A stretch of DNA of 64,000 nt from the NCBI RefSeq assembly GCF_019976755.1, contig NZ_AP023441.1, forward strand, positions 4,399,501 through 4,463,500. The letters run 5' to 3'. The translations under genes and the position numbers were made by a program. Below the pieces are notes generated by a model, which did no database searches, had not been told where the DNA came from, and saw only the letters and a list, made by a program, of their open reading frames with translations. Positions 9,065 to 17,503 of this stretch are shown piece after piece. Source of the DNA: Nostoc sp. MS1 (GTDB lineage: Bacteria; Cyanobacteriota; Cyanobacteriia; Cyanobacteriales; Nostocaceae). The number at the start of each line of letters is the position of its first letter. Within the stretch, counting starts at the first letter, position 1.

Positions 9065-9547
9065 ATGGCTACACTAAAAAAACCTGATCTGAGCGATCCT
9101 AATTTAAGAGCCAAACTCGCCAAAGGTATGGGTCACAATTACTATGGTGAACCAGCTTGGCCCAACGACTTGCTGTATATATTCCCAGTTGTAATCATGG
9201 GTTCCTTTGCTTGTATTGTGGCTCTAGCCGTACTAGACCCCGCAATGACAGGCGAACCAGCTAATCCTTTCGCCACACCATTGGAAATTTTACCTGAGTG
9301 GTACTTGTACCCAGTATTCCAAATTTTGCGATCGCTTCCTAACAAATTGTTGGGAGTATTAGCAATGGCTGCCGTACCCTTGGGACTAATTCTCGTTCCT
9401 TTTATTGAGAACGTCAACAAGTTCCAAAACCCCTTCCGTCGCCCAGTTGCTACCACAGTGTTCTTGTTTGGAACCTTGGTAACTCTGTGGTTAGGAATTG
9501 GTGCTGCGTTACCTTTGGACAAATCTTTGACCTTGGGCTTATTCTAA
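9065..9547 (+). CDS. petD: Cytochrome b6f complex subunit IV
   Basis: Subunit IV completes the cytochrome-b-like core with PetB and forms part of the quinol oxidation site. The 160 residues contain the Qo-site motif LPEWYLYP and three membrane helices at about 36-58, 95-115 and 127-150. The N-terminus MATLKKPDLSDP is typical of cyanobacterial PetD. AGGAGA lies about 13 bases before the ATG. It probably shares a transcript with petB, and a strong nested palindrome follows the stop. Confidence 0.99.
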   Translation: MATLKKPDLSDPNLRAKLAKGMGHNYYGEPAWPNDLLYIFPVVIMGSFACIVALAVLDPAMTGEPANPFATPLEILPEWYLYPVFQILRSLPNKLLGVLAMAAVPLGLILVPFIENVNKFQNPFRRPVATTVFLFGTLVTLWLGIGAALPLDKSLTLGLF

Positions 9548-9567
9548 GCTAATAACTTAGAAGTTTC

Positions 9568-9642
9568 TTGACACCTGTAGGTTTCAGGGGCGCATATCAT
9601 ATTTAAAGATATGCGCTCTTGAAGACACAAAACAGGTGTCAA
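9568..9642. terminator. Nested palindrome after petD (probable terminator)
   Basis: The outer arms TTGACACCTGT (9568-9578) and ACAGGTGTCAA (9632-9642) are perfect complements. An inner pair, GCGCATATC (9590-9598) and GATATGCGC (9608-9616), is also perfect. TTTTAG follows. The position 20 bases after the petD stop suggests 3'-end formation. The nested form also resembles a small palindromic repeat element. Confidence 0.65.
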
Positions 9643-9678
9643 TTTTAGTGATATGGTACAGTCAACAGTTAAAGATTT

Positions 9679-9713
9679 TGACTATAGACTATGGACTAAT
9701 GACTAATGACTAA
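9679..9713. repeat. Tandem GACTAAT heptamers
   Basis: A short series of GACTATA/GACTAAT heptamers, part of the dispersed short tandem repeats of this genome. Confidence 0.7.
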
Positions 9714-9811
9714 ATTAATTTTGGACACAAAAAATTATCCAAAATCTAAAATAGACTGAAGATCATAGATTACATAAATTCTTACTCATAGTTACATTAA
9801 ACTTACGGTCA

Positions 9812-10252
9812 ATGCTTGGCATCATGCAGCACGACCAACTAACAATTAAGAGCGAACTGAAGCTCCTTAACCTAGTACAGCAATGGTTTGAGGACTTTTC
9901 CTTAAAATACCTGTCTCAACTCGGCTGGACAGAATCGCAACTTTATCGCCTCAACTTAGCACTGGCGGAAGGCTTTACCAATGCAGTCCGCCACGCTCAT
10001 CGTAGCTTACCACCAGAGACAACCATAGAAATTGAGGTTAGTCTATGGATTAACAAAATAGAACTGAGAATTTGGGATCATGGTAAACCTTTTGATCCGA
10101 ATGCGATCGCCGAACCAGAGCCGGGTACATTACAAGTGGGTGGTTATGGCTGGTTTCTCCTGCGACGCTTGGCTGACCGTGTGGTATACGAGCGTGAAGA
10201 TGGGCGAAATTGTCTAGTAATAGTTAAGCATCTCAAAGAAGGACAGCATTAA
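9812..10252 (+). CDS. RsbW-like anti-sigma factor / HATPase_c_2 protein
   Basis: This is a stand-alone GHKL ATPase domain of 146 residues, of the kind used as anti-sigma factor serine kinases in partner-switching systems. The N box is EGFTNAVRHAH, the G1 box WDHGKPFD and the G2 box GGYGWFLLRRLAD. The ATG at 9812 is taken as start; an ATG at 9824 is also possible. No anti-sigma factor antagonist or phosphatase lies next to it, so the partners are encoded elsewhere. The function is inferred from fold only. Confidence 0.82.
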   Translation: MLGIMQHDQLTIKSELKLLNLVQQWFEDFSLKYLSQLGWTESQLYRLNLALAEGFTNAVRHAHRSLPPETTIEIEVSLWINKIELRIWDHGKPFDPNAIAEPEPGTLQVGGYGWFLLRRLADRVVYEREDGRNCLVIVKHLKEGQH

Positions 10253-10269
10253 GGAAGGAGTGGGGAGTG

Positions 10270-10292
10270 ATGAGTGCTGTTAGCGGTAGCGG
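10270..10292. repeat. 23-bp repeat shared with the cobD coding region
   Basis: The tract ending GTTAGCGGTAGCGG occurs in inverted orientation inside the CobD-type gene at 32003-32025, identical over 23 bases. It is a mobile or copy-prone short element. Confidence 0.75.
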
Positions 10293-10381
10293 CGCGTTTA
10301 GCGCGTACTGAGTGGGAGTAGAGAGTTCTTTCTGAGTTATAAATCTCCCTTATCTCCCATTTGGTGAATCTCGACTGCGCA

Positions 10382-10410
10382 GTAGTTGAGTACAGCCGAA
10401 ACTCAACTAC
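10382..10410. repeat. Hairpin repeat GTAGTTGAGT
   Basis: Ten-base perfect arms GTAGTTGAGT (10382-10391) and ACTCAACTAC (10401-10410) flank a nine-base loop. The hairpin lies between the convergent HATPase gene and map, so it may terminate either transcript. Confidence 0.7.
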
Positions 10411-10448
10411 CGAGTATCTGAATCACATTCCCCCTCCTGCGTTCTCCT

Positions 10449-11276
10449 TTAAACCTTAGTGCGGTCGGTCAAAATCTCATAACCTGTTTCGGTTACTAAA
10501 ACTGTGTGTTCAAACTGTGCTGATAGAGAATTATCTACAGTTACAGCCGTCCAGCGATCGGATAAAGTTCTAGTATGTTTAGAACCTGCATTTAAAATTG
10601 GTTCAATTGCTAACGTCATTCCCGCACGTAGCTTTACATTAGGCATTTCTCTTGTGCGGTAGTTAAATACAGACGGTTCTTCGTGGAGGTTACGTCCTAC
10701 ACCGTGTCCTGTAAATTCTTCTACCACAGTAAAGCCATTTACCTTTACATGATCTTCGATCGCTCCAGCCAAATCAAGTAGATATGCGCCAGCTTTGACT
10801 TGTTCAATCCCTTTATACAAAGCCTCTTCAGCTACACAAATCAGTTTAGCGGCTTGTGGAGTTACCTCACCAACAGCAATAGTAATGCAGGAATCACCAT
10901 GAAAGCCCTGAAAATATGCACCTGTATCTACTTTTAATACATCCCCAGCCCGAATCACTTTCTTAGGGCTGGGAATACCATGTACAACTTCATTATTAAT
11001 ACTGGAGCAAATAGAACCAGTAAAACCGTGATAACCTTTAAAGCTTGGGGTTGCACCCATTTCGCGGATACGCTTTTCTGCGTAAGCATCCAAGTCAGCA
11101 GTAGTCATTCCTGGTTTTACCAACTCAGAAATTTCCTTGAGTACAGTGGCGACAATTTTTCCTGACTGTCGCATAATCTCAATTTCGCGCGGAGACTTAA
11201 TTTCAATCCCCCGGCGTTGTTTCTTTACAGGTGTTGGCTTAGGTGTTTGAGAAAGCAAGTTGGTGAGAATGTTCAT
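10449..11276 (-). CDS. map: Methionine aminopeptidase, type I
   Basis: MAP removes the initiator methionine from nascent proteins using two metal ions. The 275-residue protein has the five metal ligands of the pita-bread fold in VDTGAYFQGFHGD (two Asp), EFTGHGVG (His), AIEPIL (Glu) and QFEHTVLVT (Glu). The N-terminal region of about 25 residues, ending with KKQRRGIEIKS, is an extension ahead of the catalytic core, seen in some cyanobacterial paralogues. The ATG at 11276 is the natural start. Nostocales usually carry several map genes, so this may not be the only copy. Confidence 0.95.
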   Translation of the reverse strand: MNILTNLLSQTPKPTPVKKQRRGIEIKSPREIEIMRQSGKIVATVLKEISELVKPGMTTADLDAYAEKRIREMGATPSFKGYHGFTGSICSSINNEVVHGIPSPKKVIRAGDVLKVDTGAYFQGFHGDSCITIAVGEVTPQAAKLICVAEEALYKGIEQVKAGAYLLDLAGAIEDHVKVNGFTVVEEFTGHGVGRNLHEEPSVFNYRTREMPNVKLRAGMTLAIEPILNAGSKHTRTLSDRWTAVTVDNSLSAQFEHTVLVTETGYEILTDRTKV

Positions 11277-11421
11277 GGGAAATCAGTAATTACTTGTGCC
11301 TTGCCGCTAAAATTGCAGGTTATATCTAAATCAATTGAGAAATAATATCTATTATTTACGTTAACTTATTTTTGTTGTACGTTACGTAATTAGGAATTGT
11401 TGACCCTTCGGCTACGCTCAG

Positions 11422-11461
11422 GGTTAACTGTTGACTCTGGACTAATGACTAATGACTAATG
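11422..11461. repeat. Tandem GACTAAT repeats overlapping a stop codon
   Basis: GACTAATGACTAATGA heptamers run into the 3' end of the minus-strand cupredoxin gene and supply its stop codon (TAG in the reverse reading). Confidence 0.7.
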
Positions 11462-11986
11462 AACAACAATTTCTCCAGTCATCCCTGCTTCAGTATGCCC
11501 TGGTATGGGACAGCGTAAGCCGTATTTTCCAGGTTTTAGGGCTACGAACACCCATTCAGCTTCAGCACCAGGCTTCAGTTCTAGTTCATGAATTGCCCCT
11601 TTAATTTCTACTTTGCCAGCTTCGAGTTTTTGCGTCCAAATTCCATCAGCGAAGTCTTTGGCTGTAAAATAATGTTTTAATTGGCTGGGGTTGTTGAGGC
11701 GTAGCAGGTAGCGTTTACCTGTTATAAATTCCAAGTTATTTGGCTCAAACTTGAGTTCGTTAGCTGCGTTACCTAAAGAAACTTTAATTTCTGTAACTGG
11801 TTGTTTGAGCAAATCACTAGATTCCTTTACCGCTAATGCAGTATTTGCATTGGTTAACAAAAAACATAGCAGTAAGCAATATAGTACACAAGTTTGACGA
11901 AGGATAGGCGATCGCAGTGAAATAATGAGGTTGATAACTTCGTTAACTTTATTAAATAAGCAGATCATTATTACCGTATTCCTCAA
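11456..11986 (-). CDS. Exported cupredoxin-domain protein
   Basis: This is a small blue-copper-fold protein of 176 residues. The N-terminus carries a hydrophobic export segment (about 27-50, ending ANTALAV). The C-terminal cupredoxin domain has type 1 copper ligands: a His in LKHYFTAKDF, then the C-x4-H-x4-M cluster within GLRCPIPGHTEAGM. It probably acts in the periplasm or lumen, carrying electrons or binding copper. A shorter start is possible because the first 25 residues precede the signal core. No copper gene is adjacent. Confidence 0.83.
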   Translation of the reverse strand: MRNTVIMICLFNKVNEVINLIISLRSPILRQTCVLYCLLLCFLLTNANTALAVKESSDLLKQPVTEIKVSLGNAANELKFEPNNLEFITGKRYLLRLNNPSQLKHYFTAKDFADGIWTQKLEAGKVEIKGAIHELELKPGAEAEWVFVALKPGKYGLRCPIPGHTEAGMTGEIVVH

Positions 11987-12310
11987 TTAGAGTATTTAGC
12001 AAGAATTTGGCAACATCTCACTTTCGATAGGTTAACAGGTATTCCTTATGATTGTTTACCTATTGGCACTAATTTGTGTTTATCTCCTCATCATTAGATG
12101 ATTTTTACTTATAAATATTTGAAGTATGTAAAACTTGAATATTAATTCAAGCTATTGTTTATATATGTGAAATATTAGTATTCGACGATAAGAGGTCATG
12201 GAAGGGGCAGATAATTTAAAATTAGTGGAATGAATGTCCATTATATCGTACTATTGATAATAGCAAATCCTGAATAATTCAAATTAACAAAAGGAGAATG
12301 AATCATATTA
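11987..12310. other. Intergenic region, 324 bp
   Basis: AT-rich spacer between divergent genes (cupredoxin and transporter). It must hold both promoters. AAAGGAGAATG at 12290-12300 supplies a ribosome-binding site for the transporter. I see nothing else in it. Confidence 0.5.
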
Positions 12311-13417
12311 ATGATGAATATATCACTTAATCAATTACTTAAATGGTTAATTATAACTTTGTTATTGCCACTAGTTTTTTTAAACGCCTGGCTCATCATT
12401 CAAGTTTTTAGTTATTTTAAACCATTAGTAACAATCTTTATATTGGCAACTTTGTTTACTTTTATTTTAAATTATCCTGTGTCATTGCTGCAAGAGCGAG
12501 GCGTGAAGCGCGGCTATGCAGTTGCAATAGTTTTTATTTTCACAGTAGTAATTTCAATTGCTTTAGGTATTACTTTAGTACCCATAGCATTAGAACAATT
12601 TCAGGAGATCGCTAGAGTTCTTCCTCAATGGATTGATTCTAGCCAAACAAAGCTCCAAAGTTTAAATGATTGGGTAATTGGCCAGAACTTAAAGTTGAAT
12701 ATTGGTCAATTATTAAATAGGGTTATGGATAAGTTACCAGATGAGTTGGAGTATTTTTCTCATAGAATATTTAGCGTTATCATAGAGACTATTGATAGTA
12801 TTTCCGAAGCTATAGCTACAGTTGTCATCACCTTTTATTTGTTATTAGACGGGCCGAGAATTTGGGAAGGTATATTTAAAAAGTTACCTTGGTCTTTAGC
12901 AGGAAACGTAAATCAATCTATTCAAAAAAACTTTCAAAATTATCTTATTGGTCAAGGTACTTTAGCCTTACTGATGGGAACTTCTCAAACCCTGCTATTT
13001 TTAGCATTTAAAGTCCAATTTGGCTTACTGTTTGGCTTGACTATAGGCTTTTTAAGCCTCATTCCTTTTGGTGATGTTGTTAGCTTGATTGTAATTACCT
13101 TGATTGTAGCAACCCACGACATCTGGCTAGCGTTGAAAATTTTAGCAGTAGCTGTGGTGATTGACCAAGTTATCGATCAGGCGATCGCACCCCGTCTTTT
13201 AGGTAGCTTCACAGGACTAAGACCAATTTGGGTGTTAACTTCTTTGCTGGTTGGTACTTATGTTGGTGGGTTGCTAGGATTGTTGATTGCTGTCCCTGTT
13301 GCTGGACTGATAAAAGATACAGTAGATGGATTTACTTCTTTACCTGCTGGTATTAATAATGCTTTACCAACTGAAACTGTAACAGAAGCATTCAAATCAG
13401 AATCGACATCATTATAA
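12311..13417 (+). CDS. AI-2E family (PerM-like) transporter
   Basis: This is an inner-membrane protein of 368 residues with the AI-2E/PerM layout: two N-terminal helices, a long amphipathic segment (about 100-160, with RVLPQWIDSSQTKLQ), then a cluster of helices with the family signatures GQGTLALLMG, LIPFGD and PVAGLIKD. Family members export autoinducer-2 or act in ion exchange, and the substrate here is unknown. AAGGAG lies about 15 bases before the ATG pair at 12311/12314. The gene appears monocistronic. A strong terminator lies at 13659, some 240 bases after the stop. Confidence 0.88.
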   Translation: MMNISLNQLLKWLIITLLLPLVFLNAWLIIQVFSYFKPLVTIFILATLFTFILNYPVSLLQERGVKRGYAVAIVFIFTVVISIALGITLVPIALEQFQEIARVLPQWIDSSQTKLQSLNDWVIGQNLKLNIGQLLNRVMDKLPDELEYFSHRIFSVIIETIDSISEAIATVVITFYLLLDGPRIWEGIFKKLPWSLAGNVNQSIQKNFQNYLIGQGTLALLMGTSQTLLFLAFKVQFGLLFGLTIGFLSLIPFGDVVSLIVITLIVATHDIWLALKILAVAVVIDQVIDQAIAPRLLGSFTGLRPIWVLTSLLVGTYVGGLLGLLIAVPVAGLIKDTVDGFTSLPAGINNALPTETVTEAFKSESTSL

Positions 13418-13806
13418 TTTAAAGTAACTTTTATTACTTTATTAATTAAGTATTTAGGATTTTCTTGATTTTACGCCTGATTTAGTCGTGGAGATTGGCA
13501 TTTAAAGTATCAATAGCATACACTTTTCGCCACCGAGATCACACTGAGTTGCAAAATAATCATTAAAGTTATGCGATTTTTGCATTTATGCGGATGCACT
13601 AAAGTTCAGTTGATGGCATTCTCTATATTTAGGAATAGAGTTGATGGCATACTTAACACCCCTGGAATTGTCTAGGGGCTTTTTATTTTTTGGTCATTGG
13701 TCATTAGTCATTGGTCATTAGTCCATAGTCAAAAGTTTATTCTCCGTTGTCTTCCCCTCCTCCCTCATCTTCCTCACCTCTGCGTTAAGATGATGAAACA
13801 AACCAT
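13418..13806. other. Intergenic region with direct repeats and a terminator
   Basis: This 389-bp gap holds two direct copies of AGTTGATGGCAT (13608-13619 and 13639-13650), a hairpin between them and an intrinsic terminator (separate entry). A series of GGTCATTAGTCATT heptamers follows at 13691-13735. A small RNA gene ending at the terminator is possible. Confidence 0.5.
13659..13690 (+). terminator. Intrinsic terminator
   Basis: An eight-base-pair stem, CCCCTGGA with TCTAGGGG (one G-T pair), and an ATTG loop are followed by CTTTTTATTTTTT. It ends either the transporter transcript or a small RNA starting in the upstream gap. Confidence 0.85.
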
Positions 13807-15156
13807 TTAACGTTTGCGTTTCTTTTTTTTGAGTTTGTTTTCTCTATATAGTTTTCGTTCTCGTGGATTTAGCGCTAAATATTGACGGATATCGGCTATT
13901 ATCTCCTGGCGCTCTTCCATTCCTTGGTAAAGCTTAAAAAGTTCAGAATAGTTTAGAAACCCAGTTTTGAGAATTGCTGATATAGCAACATAAGCAGCTT
14001 CATGTACACCTAAAATAAAACGATCCTGAACAAAATCTCGCCAGAAAGAAACACTACGGGTTAGGCGCGTATCATTTGCCAAACACATCAGCAACGGCTC
14101 AATTGCTGCTTCACCTTCTGCTATTAAGGCTTGAGTGATGGGATCTTGGCGCAAATGGGGATAACCTGGTTGACCATTTTGGAGGACGGCTACTTCTTCC
14201 AAATCTTGAATTAATGCACTGATGCGTTCTTGCTGGTTGGAGTAATTTTCTAGACCCACTGTTAAAGCCTGTTCACGTTGGGGCTGTTTTGCCCGACGTT
14301 CTTGGTCAGTTAATAATTCCGGGACTTGTTCTAAAAAAGGAAAGAAATGTGATTCACTATCTGTGTAGCGATACAGGCGATGAAAATTAAAACCACGCTG
14401 TTTAGCCTCTTCTTCTACAGCATCCCCTGCAAAGAAAAGTAATTCGGCGCTTAACCGTGTTAGGTTATCGTCTCCTCGCATATGAGCGCAAATAGCCCGG
14501 TCGAAAAGCGCCCATAGCCATTCGCTAGCAAGCATCAAATATGGGTCTTTGACATTAACATCATCATTGTCACTTTCTGGTCTGTCACCCCAATTAATTG
14601 ACCAGACTGCTTCGGCTAGTTCTACTTCTCCCAGTTGCAAAAGCAAGCAAGCCTTAATTGATAGCAATGTTGTGTGGCAAAGAGAATAACTTTCCGGTGT
14701 CGCCTTTTCAGGAGAATAAAAGCGGGTAGTATTTTCATATCCACGCTCTTTTGCCTTGATTTTTGCCATCTCTTTTAAGGCTAAAGAAATATCCTTGTGT
14801 ATATCAGCCTTTGCACCAATTGACGCAACTGGATACACTAAACCATTCCAGCAGATAGCAAAACCCTGTTGATTTTCTGATGAAGTCGGTATTACCCACC
14901 CATGTACCTTCATTATCCCGCTATCGCCTTCCCAACAATTCCCAGTCCCCACCTCAATTTCTCGATATTCGCATCCTCGCGGGTCAGCCAGACCTTGCTC
15001 AAATAATTTTGATGTGGCGGCGACAAATAACGGGGGTAATTTCGTTGTAGGTAATTGGTTAGGAGTAAATTGTTGTGGTGGAGTGGGGAAAGAGTCTCCC
15101 GTAAACTTTGGTGAAGGACGAAATGGGAACTGTTGATTTCCGTAAAAAATTGGCAT
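13807..15156 (-). CDS. Conserved hypothetical protein, HEAT-like C-terminal half
   Basis: I do not recognise this 449-residue protein. The N-terminus is rich in Pro, Phe and Gln (first 45 residues). A middle region (about 60-130) contains ADPRGCEYREIEVG and GWVIP. The rest is mostly helical, with PITQALIAEGEAAIEPLLMC resembling a HEAT-repeat helix pair. The tail ends in a lysine/arginine run (KLKKKKRKR). No signal peptide or membrane helix is seen, so it is probably cytosolic. No operon partner is visible. The start at 15156 follows the only sensible ATG. Confidence 0.75.
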   Translation of the reverse strand: MPIFYGNQQFPFRPSPKFTGDSFPTPPQQFTPNQLPTTKLPPLFVAATSKLFEQGLADPRGCEYREIEVGTGNCWEGDSGIMKVHGWVIPTSSENQQGFAICWNGLVYPVASIGAKADIHKDISLALKEMAKIKAKERGYENTTRFYSPEKATPESYSLCHTTLLSIKACLLLQLGEVELAEAVWSINWGDRPESDNDDVNVKDPYLMLASEWLWALFDRAICAHMRGDDNLTRLSAELLFFAGDAVEEEAKQRGFNFHRLYRYTDSESHFFPFLEQVPELLTDQERRAKQPQREQALTVGLENYSNQQERISALIQDLEEVAVLQNGQPGYPHLRQDPITQALIAEGEAAIEPLLMCLANDTRLTRSVSFWRDFVQDRFILGVHEAAYVAISAILKTGFLNYSELFKLYQGMEERQEIIADIRQYLALNPRERKLYRENKLKKKKRKR

Positions 15157-15313
15157 AGAAATTGCCCAGTTATCAGCAAATGGGAAATTTAATAGAAAAC
15201 TTGTAAAATCCGCTAGACTCTCTACTCAGGTGGAGAGTTTAGGATAGTTTCAGGCAGTCGCCTCAGTTGTCAAGCTAAGTCTTGATAGTTTTTTCTATTC
15301 ACATCGTAAATTT

Positions 15314-15508
15314 ATGACAATCCAACTCACAGTTCCCAACATGGCTTGTTCCGCTTGTGCCAATAATATTACAAATGCAGTAAAGACAGTTGATGCTGAT
15401 GCGATCGTTCAGGCTGATCCTCAGACTAAGTTGGTGAATGTAGAAACACAAGCATCAGAAACATCCATTAAAGATGCGTTAGCTGCTGCTGGCTATCCTG
15501 CGGCGTAA
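15314..15508 (+). CDS. Heavy-metal-associated (HMA) domain protein
   Basis: This 64-residue protein is a single HMA domain. The metal-binding loop is MACSAC (residues 10-15) between a first strand (TIQLTVP) and a helix (ANNITNAVKTV). The typical beta-alpha-beta-beta-alpha-beta order is complete. Such Atx1-like chaperones carry copper(I) or similar soft metals to P-type ATPases. No ATPase is adjacent. A hairpin GAACCCCA/TGGGGTTC follows 14 bases after the stop. Confidence 0.88.
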   Translation: MTIQLTVPNMACSACANNITNAVKTVDADAIVQADPQTKLVNVETQASETSIKDALAAAGYPAA

Positions 15509-15522
15509 ATTATGGATACATT

Positions 15523-15552
15523 GAACCCCAATTTTTAGAAAAACTGGGGTTC
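15523..15552. terminator. Hairpin between convergent genes
   Basis: Perfect eight-base arms GAACCCCA (15523-15530) and TGGGGTTC (15545-15552) with A/T-rich inner sequence. The location between convergent stops suggests a bidirectional terminator, although the following T run is weak. Confidence 0.65.
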
Positions 15553-15586
15553 TTGTAAATTATGAACTACGAATTACGAATTAACC

Positions 15587-15976
15587 TCAAAATCTAATAC
15601 CCAATTGTCCATTAATACCGCGCACAGAATTATAACCAGCACCCACAAATACGTTATCACTAGCGCCTACCTGCACACCACCAGAAAAAGCTACTCCTTT
15701 ATCCTCGGAATAATACCCCAAACCCACATAGGGAGAAATTACTGGCAAACGGATAAACCTCAACACATCTACGCCAGTAGCGCCATCTGTCCCTACGCCT
15801 AACTCTACGCCAAAATCTAAAGCCCTAGCACCCACAGCATAGGTAACATCGCCATCTTTACCACCAACTGACACCCAAGGTTGTGGTACAAGTTGGGCAG
15901 AGGCTTGAGAAGGGGTTAATAAAGCCAAAAGTCCTAATGATGTGATAAATGTTGTTGCTAAAGTCGCTATTTTCAC
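15587..15976 (-). CDS. Small exported beta-rich protein
   Basis: This 129-residue protein has a clear signal peptide (about 1-27, cleavage after SASA). The mature part alternates hydrophobic and polar residues in short glycine-rich strands (VTYAVGARALDFGVELGVG, VFVGAGYNSV) and ends in a terminal Phe. That pattern resembles an outer-membrane beta-barrel or a surface beta-sandwich. I do not recognise a named family. The IS4-type element is inserted about 75 bases upstream of its start and may have displaced its promoter. Confidence 0.7.
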   Translation of the reverse strand: MKIATLATTFITSLGLLALLTPSQASAQLVPQPWVSVGGKDGDVTYAVGARALDFGVELGVGTDGATGVDVLRFIRLPVISPYVGLGYYSEDKGVAFSGGVQVGASDNVFVGAGYNSVRGINGQLGIRF

Positions 15977-16051
15977 ATTCTGCTCCTACACTACCAAATT
16001 GTTACTCAACTCTAACTGAGCGATCGCCTTAATTAATTGTTTCCCAAGTAA

Positions 16052-16066
16052 CAATACCTTAGCCAA
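16052..16066 (+). repeat. Left terminal inverted repeat of the IS4-type element
   Basis: CAATACCTTAGCCAA, exact complement of the right end at 17489-17503. The target duplication AAGTAA lies just outside. Confidence 0.93.
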
Positions 16067-16146
16067 AATAAGAGGGTGAAGAGAGAGGGCTGATGTAGTA
16101 GAGTTATTGTCTTCCCAAACGACAACTCAAAAGCCACAATCAACCC

Positions 16147-17487
16147 ATGCCCGATATCTTATCACTCCTGCAATGCCTCCTGCCGCAGATAAACGCTACG
16201 ACGATGCGGCAATTGAACCAGATAATCCTGGCCATGTTAGCAATGAGTGGCCGAGTGACGATGTTGGGAATTTCTCGTTGGACAGGTAGTGGTGGCAGTT
16301 ATCGAACGATGTTGAGATTCTTTCATACGGTAATACCTTGGGCGACATTGTTTTGGTTATTCTTTCACAAGCATTTATTTCGTCCGAATGAGATATATTT
16401 GCTAGCGGGAGATGAAGTTGTGATAAGTAAATCAGGAAAACAAACTTATGGACTGGATAGATTTTTTTCTAGCCTGGCTGGTAAACCCATATCAGGGCTA
16501 TCTTTTTTTACATTATCATTAGTCAGTGTTGAGCAAAGGCACTCGTTTCCGATTCAGATAGAACAGGTGATAAAGAGCGATATAGAAAAAAGTAGCTCGT
16601 CACCAACCAAAGAAATAAAACCGCAAGAAAAACGTGGGCGTGGGCGACCAAAGGGAAGTAAAAACAAGAATAAAACCCAGGTAGTTCTCACATCTGAATT
16701 ACTCAGAATTCAGAAGATGATTAAGTCGCTATTTAAGTTATTAGCTAAATTTATTCCCCTTACTTACTTAGTATTGGATGGACACTTTGGGAATAATAAT
16801 GCCTTGCAGATGGCTCGTCAAGTTAACTTGCATATAATTTCTAAGCTTCGCTCTGATTCAGCATTATATATACCTTATCAACACCCTGACCCCAATAGTC
16901 GCTCTCGTCGTAAATACGGAGACAAAATTGACTACAACAACATACCTAAGAAGTATTTATGTCAAAGTACCGTTGATGATGATATCCAAACTGACGTTTA
17001 TCAAGTTACATTACTTCACAAAGAATTTGCCCAATCTCTAAATGTAGTTATTCTCGTCAAAACCAATCTTAAAACTCATGCTCGTAGTCATGTAATTCTA
17101 TTTTCTAGTGATCTAAAATTGTCATCTGAAAAAATAATTGACTACTACAAGCTACGCTTTCAGATCGAATTCAATTTTCGAGATGCCAAGCAATTTTGGG
17201 GATTGGAAGATTTTATGAACTTAAGTCAAACTGCTGTAACTAATGCTGCTAATCTAGCATTCTTTATGGTCAACTTATCCCATCATCTTCTCGCGGATTT
17301 TCGTCTCCTTAATCCCGACTCCGGCATCCTTGACCTTAAGGCTCACTATCGTGGTTTTCGATATGTCCGTGAAATTTTAAAAATGCTTCCCGAAATACCT
17401 GAGCCTATTTTATTAACTCAGATTTTTGCCAAACTTACTTCTTTGGGACGTATTCATAACGTTTCTACAGGCGTTGAACCCTCGTAA
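16147..17487 (+). CDS. IS4-family DDE transposase
   Basis: This 446-residue transposase has the RNase-H-like DDE fold of IS4-type elements. The first Asp is likely in LLAGDEVVIS and the second in VLDGHFGNN. The Glu lies in the YREK signature, matching Y-x2-R-x3-E-x6-K exactly in YKLRFQIEFNFRDAK. A basic stretch with GRGRPKGSK (about 160-170) resembles an AT-hook and sits in the insertion between the catalytic residues. The gene is full length and lies inside perfect terminal repeats, so the element could be active. Confidence 0.93.
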   Translation: MPDILSLLQCLLPQINATTMRQLNQIILAMLAMSGRVTMLGISRWTGSGGSYRTMLRFFHTVIPWATLFWLFFHKHLFRPNEIYLLAGDEVVISKSGKQTYGLDRFFSSLAGKPISGLSFFTLSLVSVEQRHSFPIQIEQVIKSDIEKSSSSPTKEIKPQEKRGRGRPKGSKNKNKTQVVLTSELLRIQKMIKSLFKLLAKFIPLTYLVLDGHFGNNNALQMARQVNLHIISKLRSDSALYIPYQHPDPNSRSRRKYGDKIDYNNIPKKYLCQSTVDDDIQTDVYQVTLLHKEFAQSLNVVILVKTNLKTHARSHVILFSSDLKLSSEKIIDYYKLRFQIEFNFRDAKQFWGLEDFMNLSQTAVTNAANLAFFMVNLSHHLLADFRLLNPDSGILDLKAHYRGFRYVREILKMLPEIPEPILLTQIFAKLTSLGRIHNVSTGVEPS

Positions 17488-17488
17488 A

Positions 17489-17503
17489 TTGGCTAAGGTA
17501 TTG
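17489..17503 (+). repeat. Right terminal inverted repeat of the IS4-type element
   Basis: TTGGCTAAGGTATTG, exact complement of the left end. The target duplication AAGTAA follows at 17504-17509. The repeat begins one base after the transposase stop codon. Confidence 0.93.

Larger units (their letters stand above)
16052..17503 (+). mobile_element. Intact IS4-type insertion sequence
   Basis: The element is 1452 bp long. Its ends are a perfect 15-bp inverted repeat, CAATACCTTAGCCAA at 16052-16066 and its complement at 17489-17503. The match continues imperfectly inward to about 29 bp. It is flanked by the 6-bp direct repeat AAGTAA (16046-16051 and 17504-17509), read as the target duplication. 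One intact transposase gene fills it. Complete ends and an open reading frame suggest recent insertion. Confidence 0.93.

Noticed and set aside
16107..16289. Small frame inside the insertion sequence
   Set aside because: Overlaps the transposase start in another frame and lies within the element's left end.
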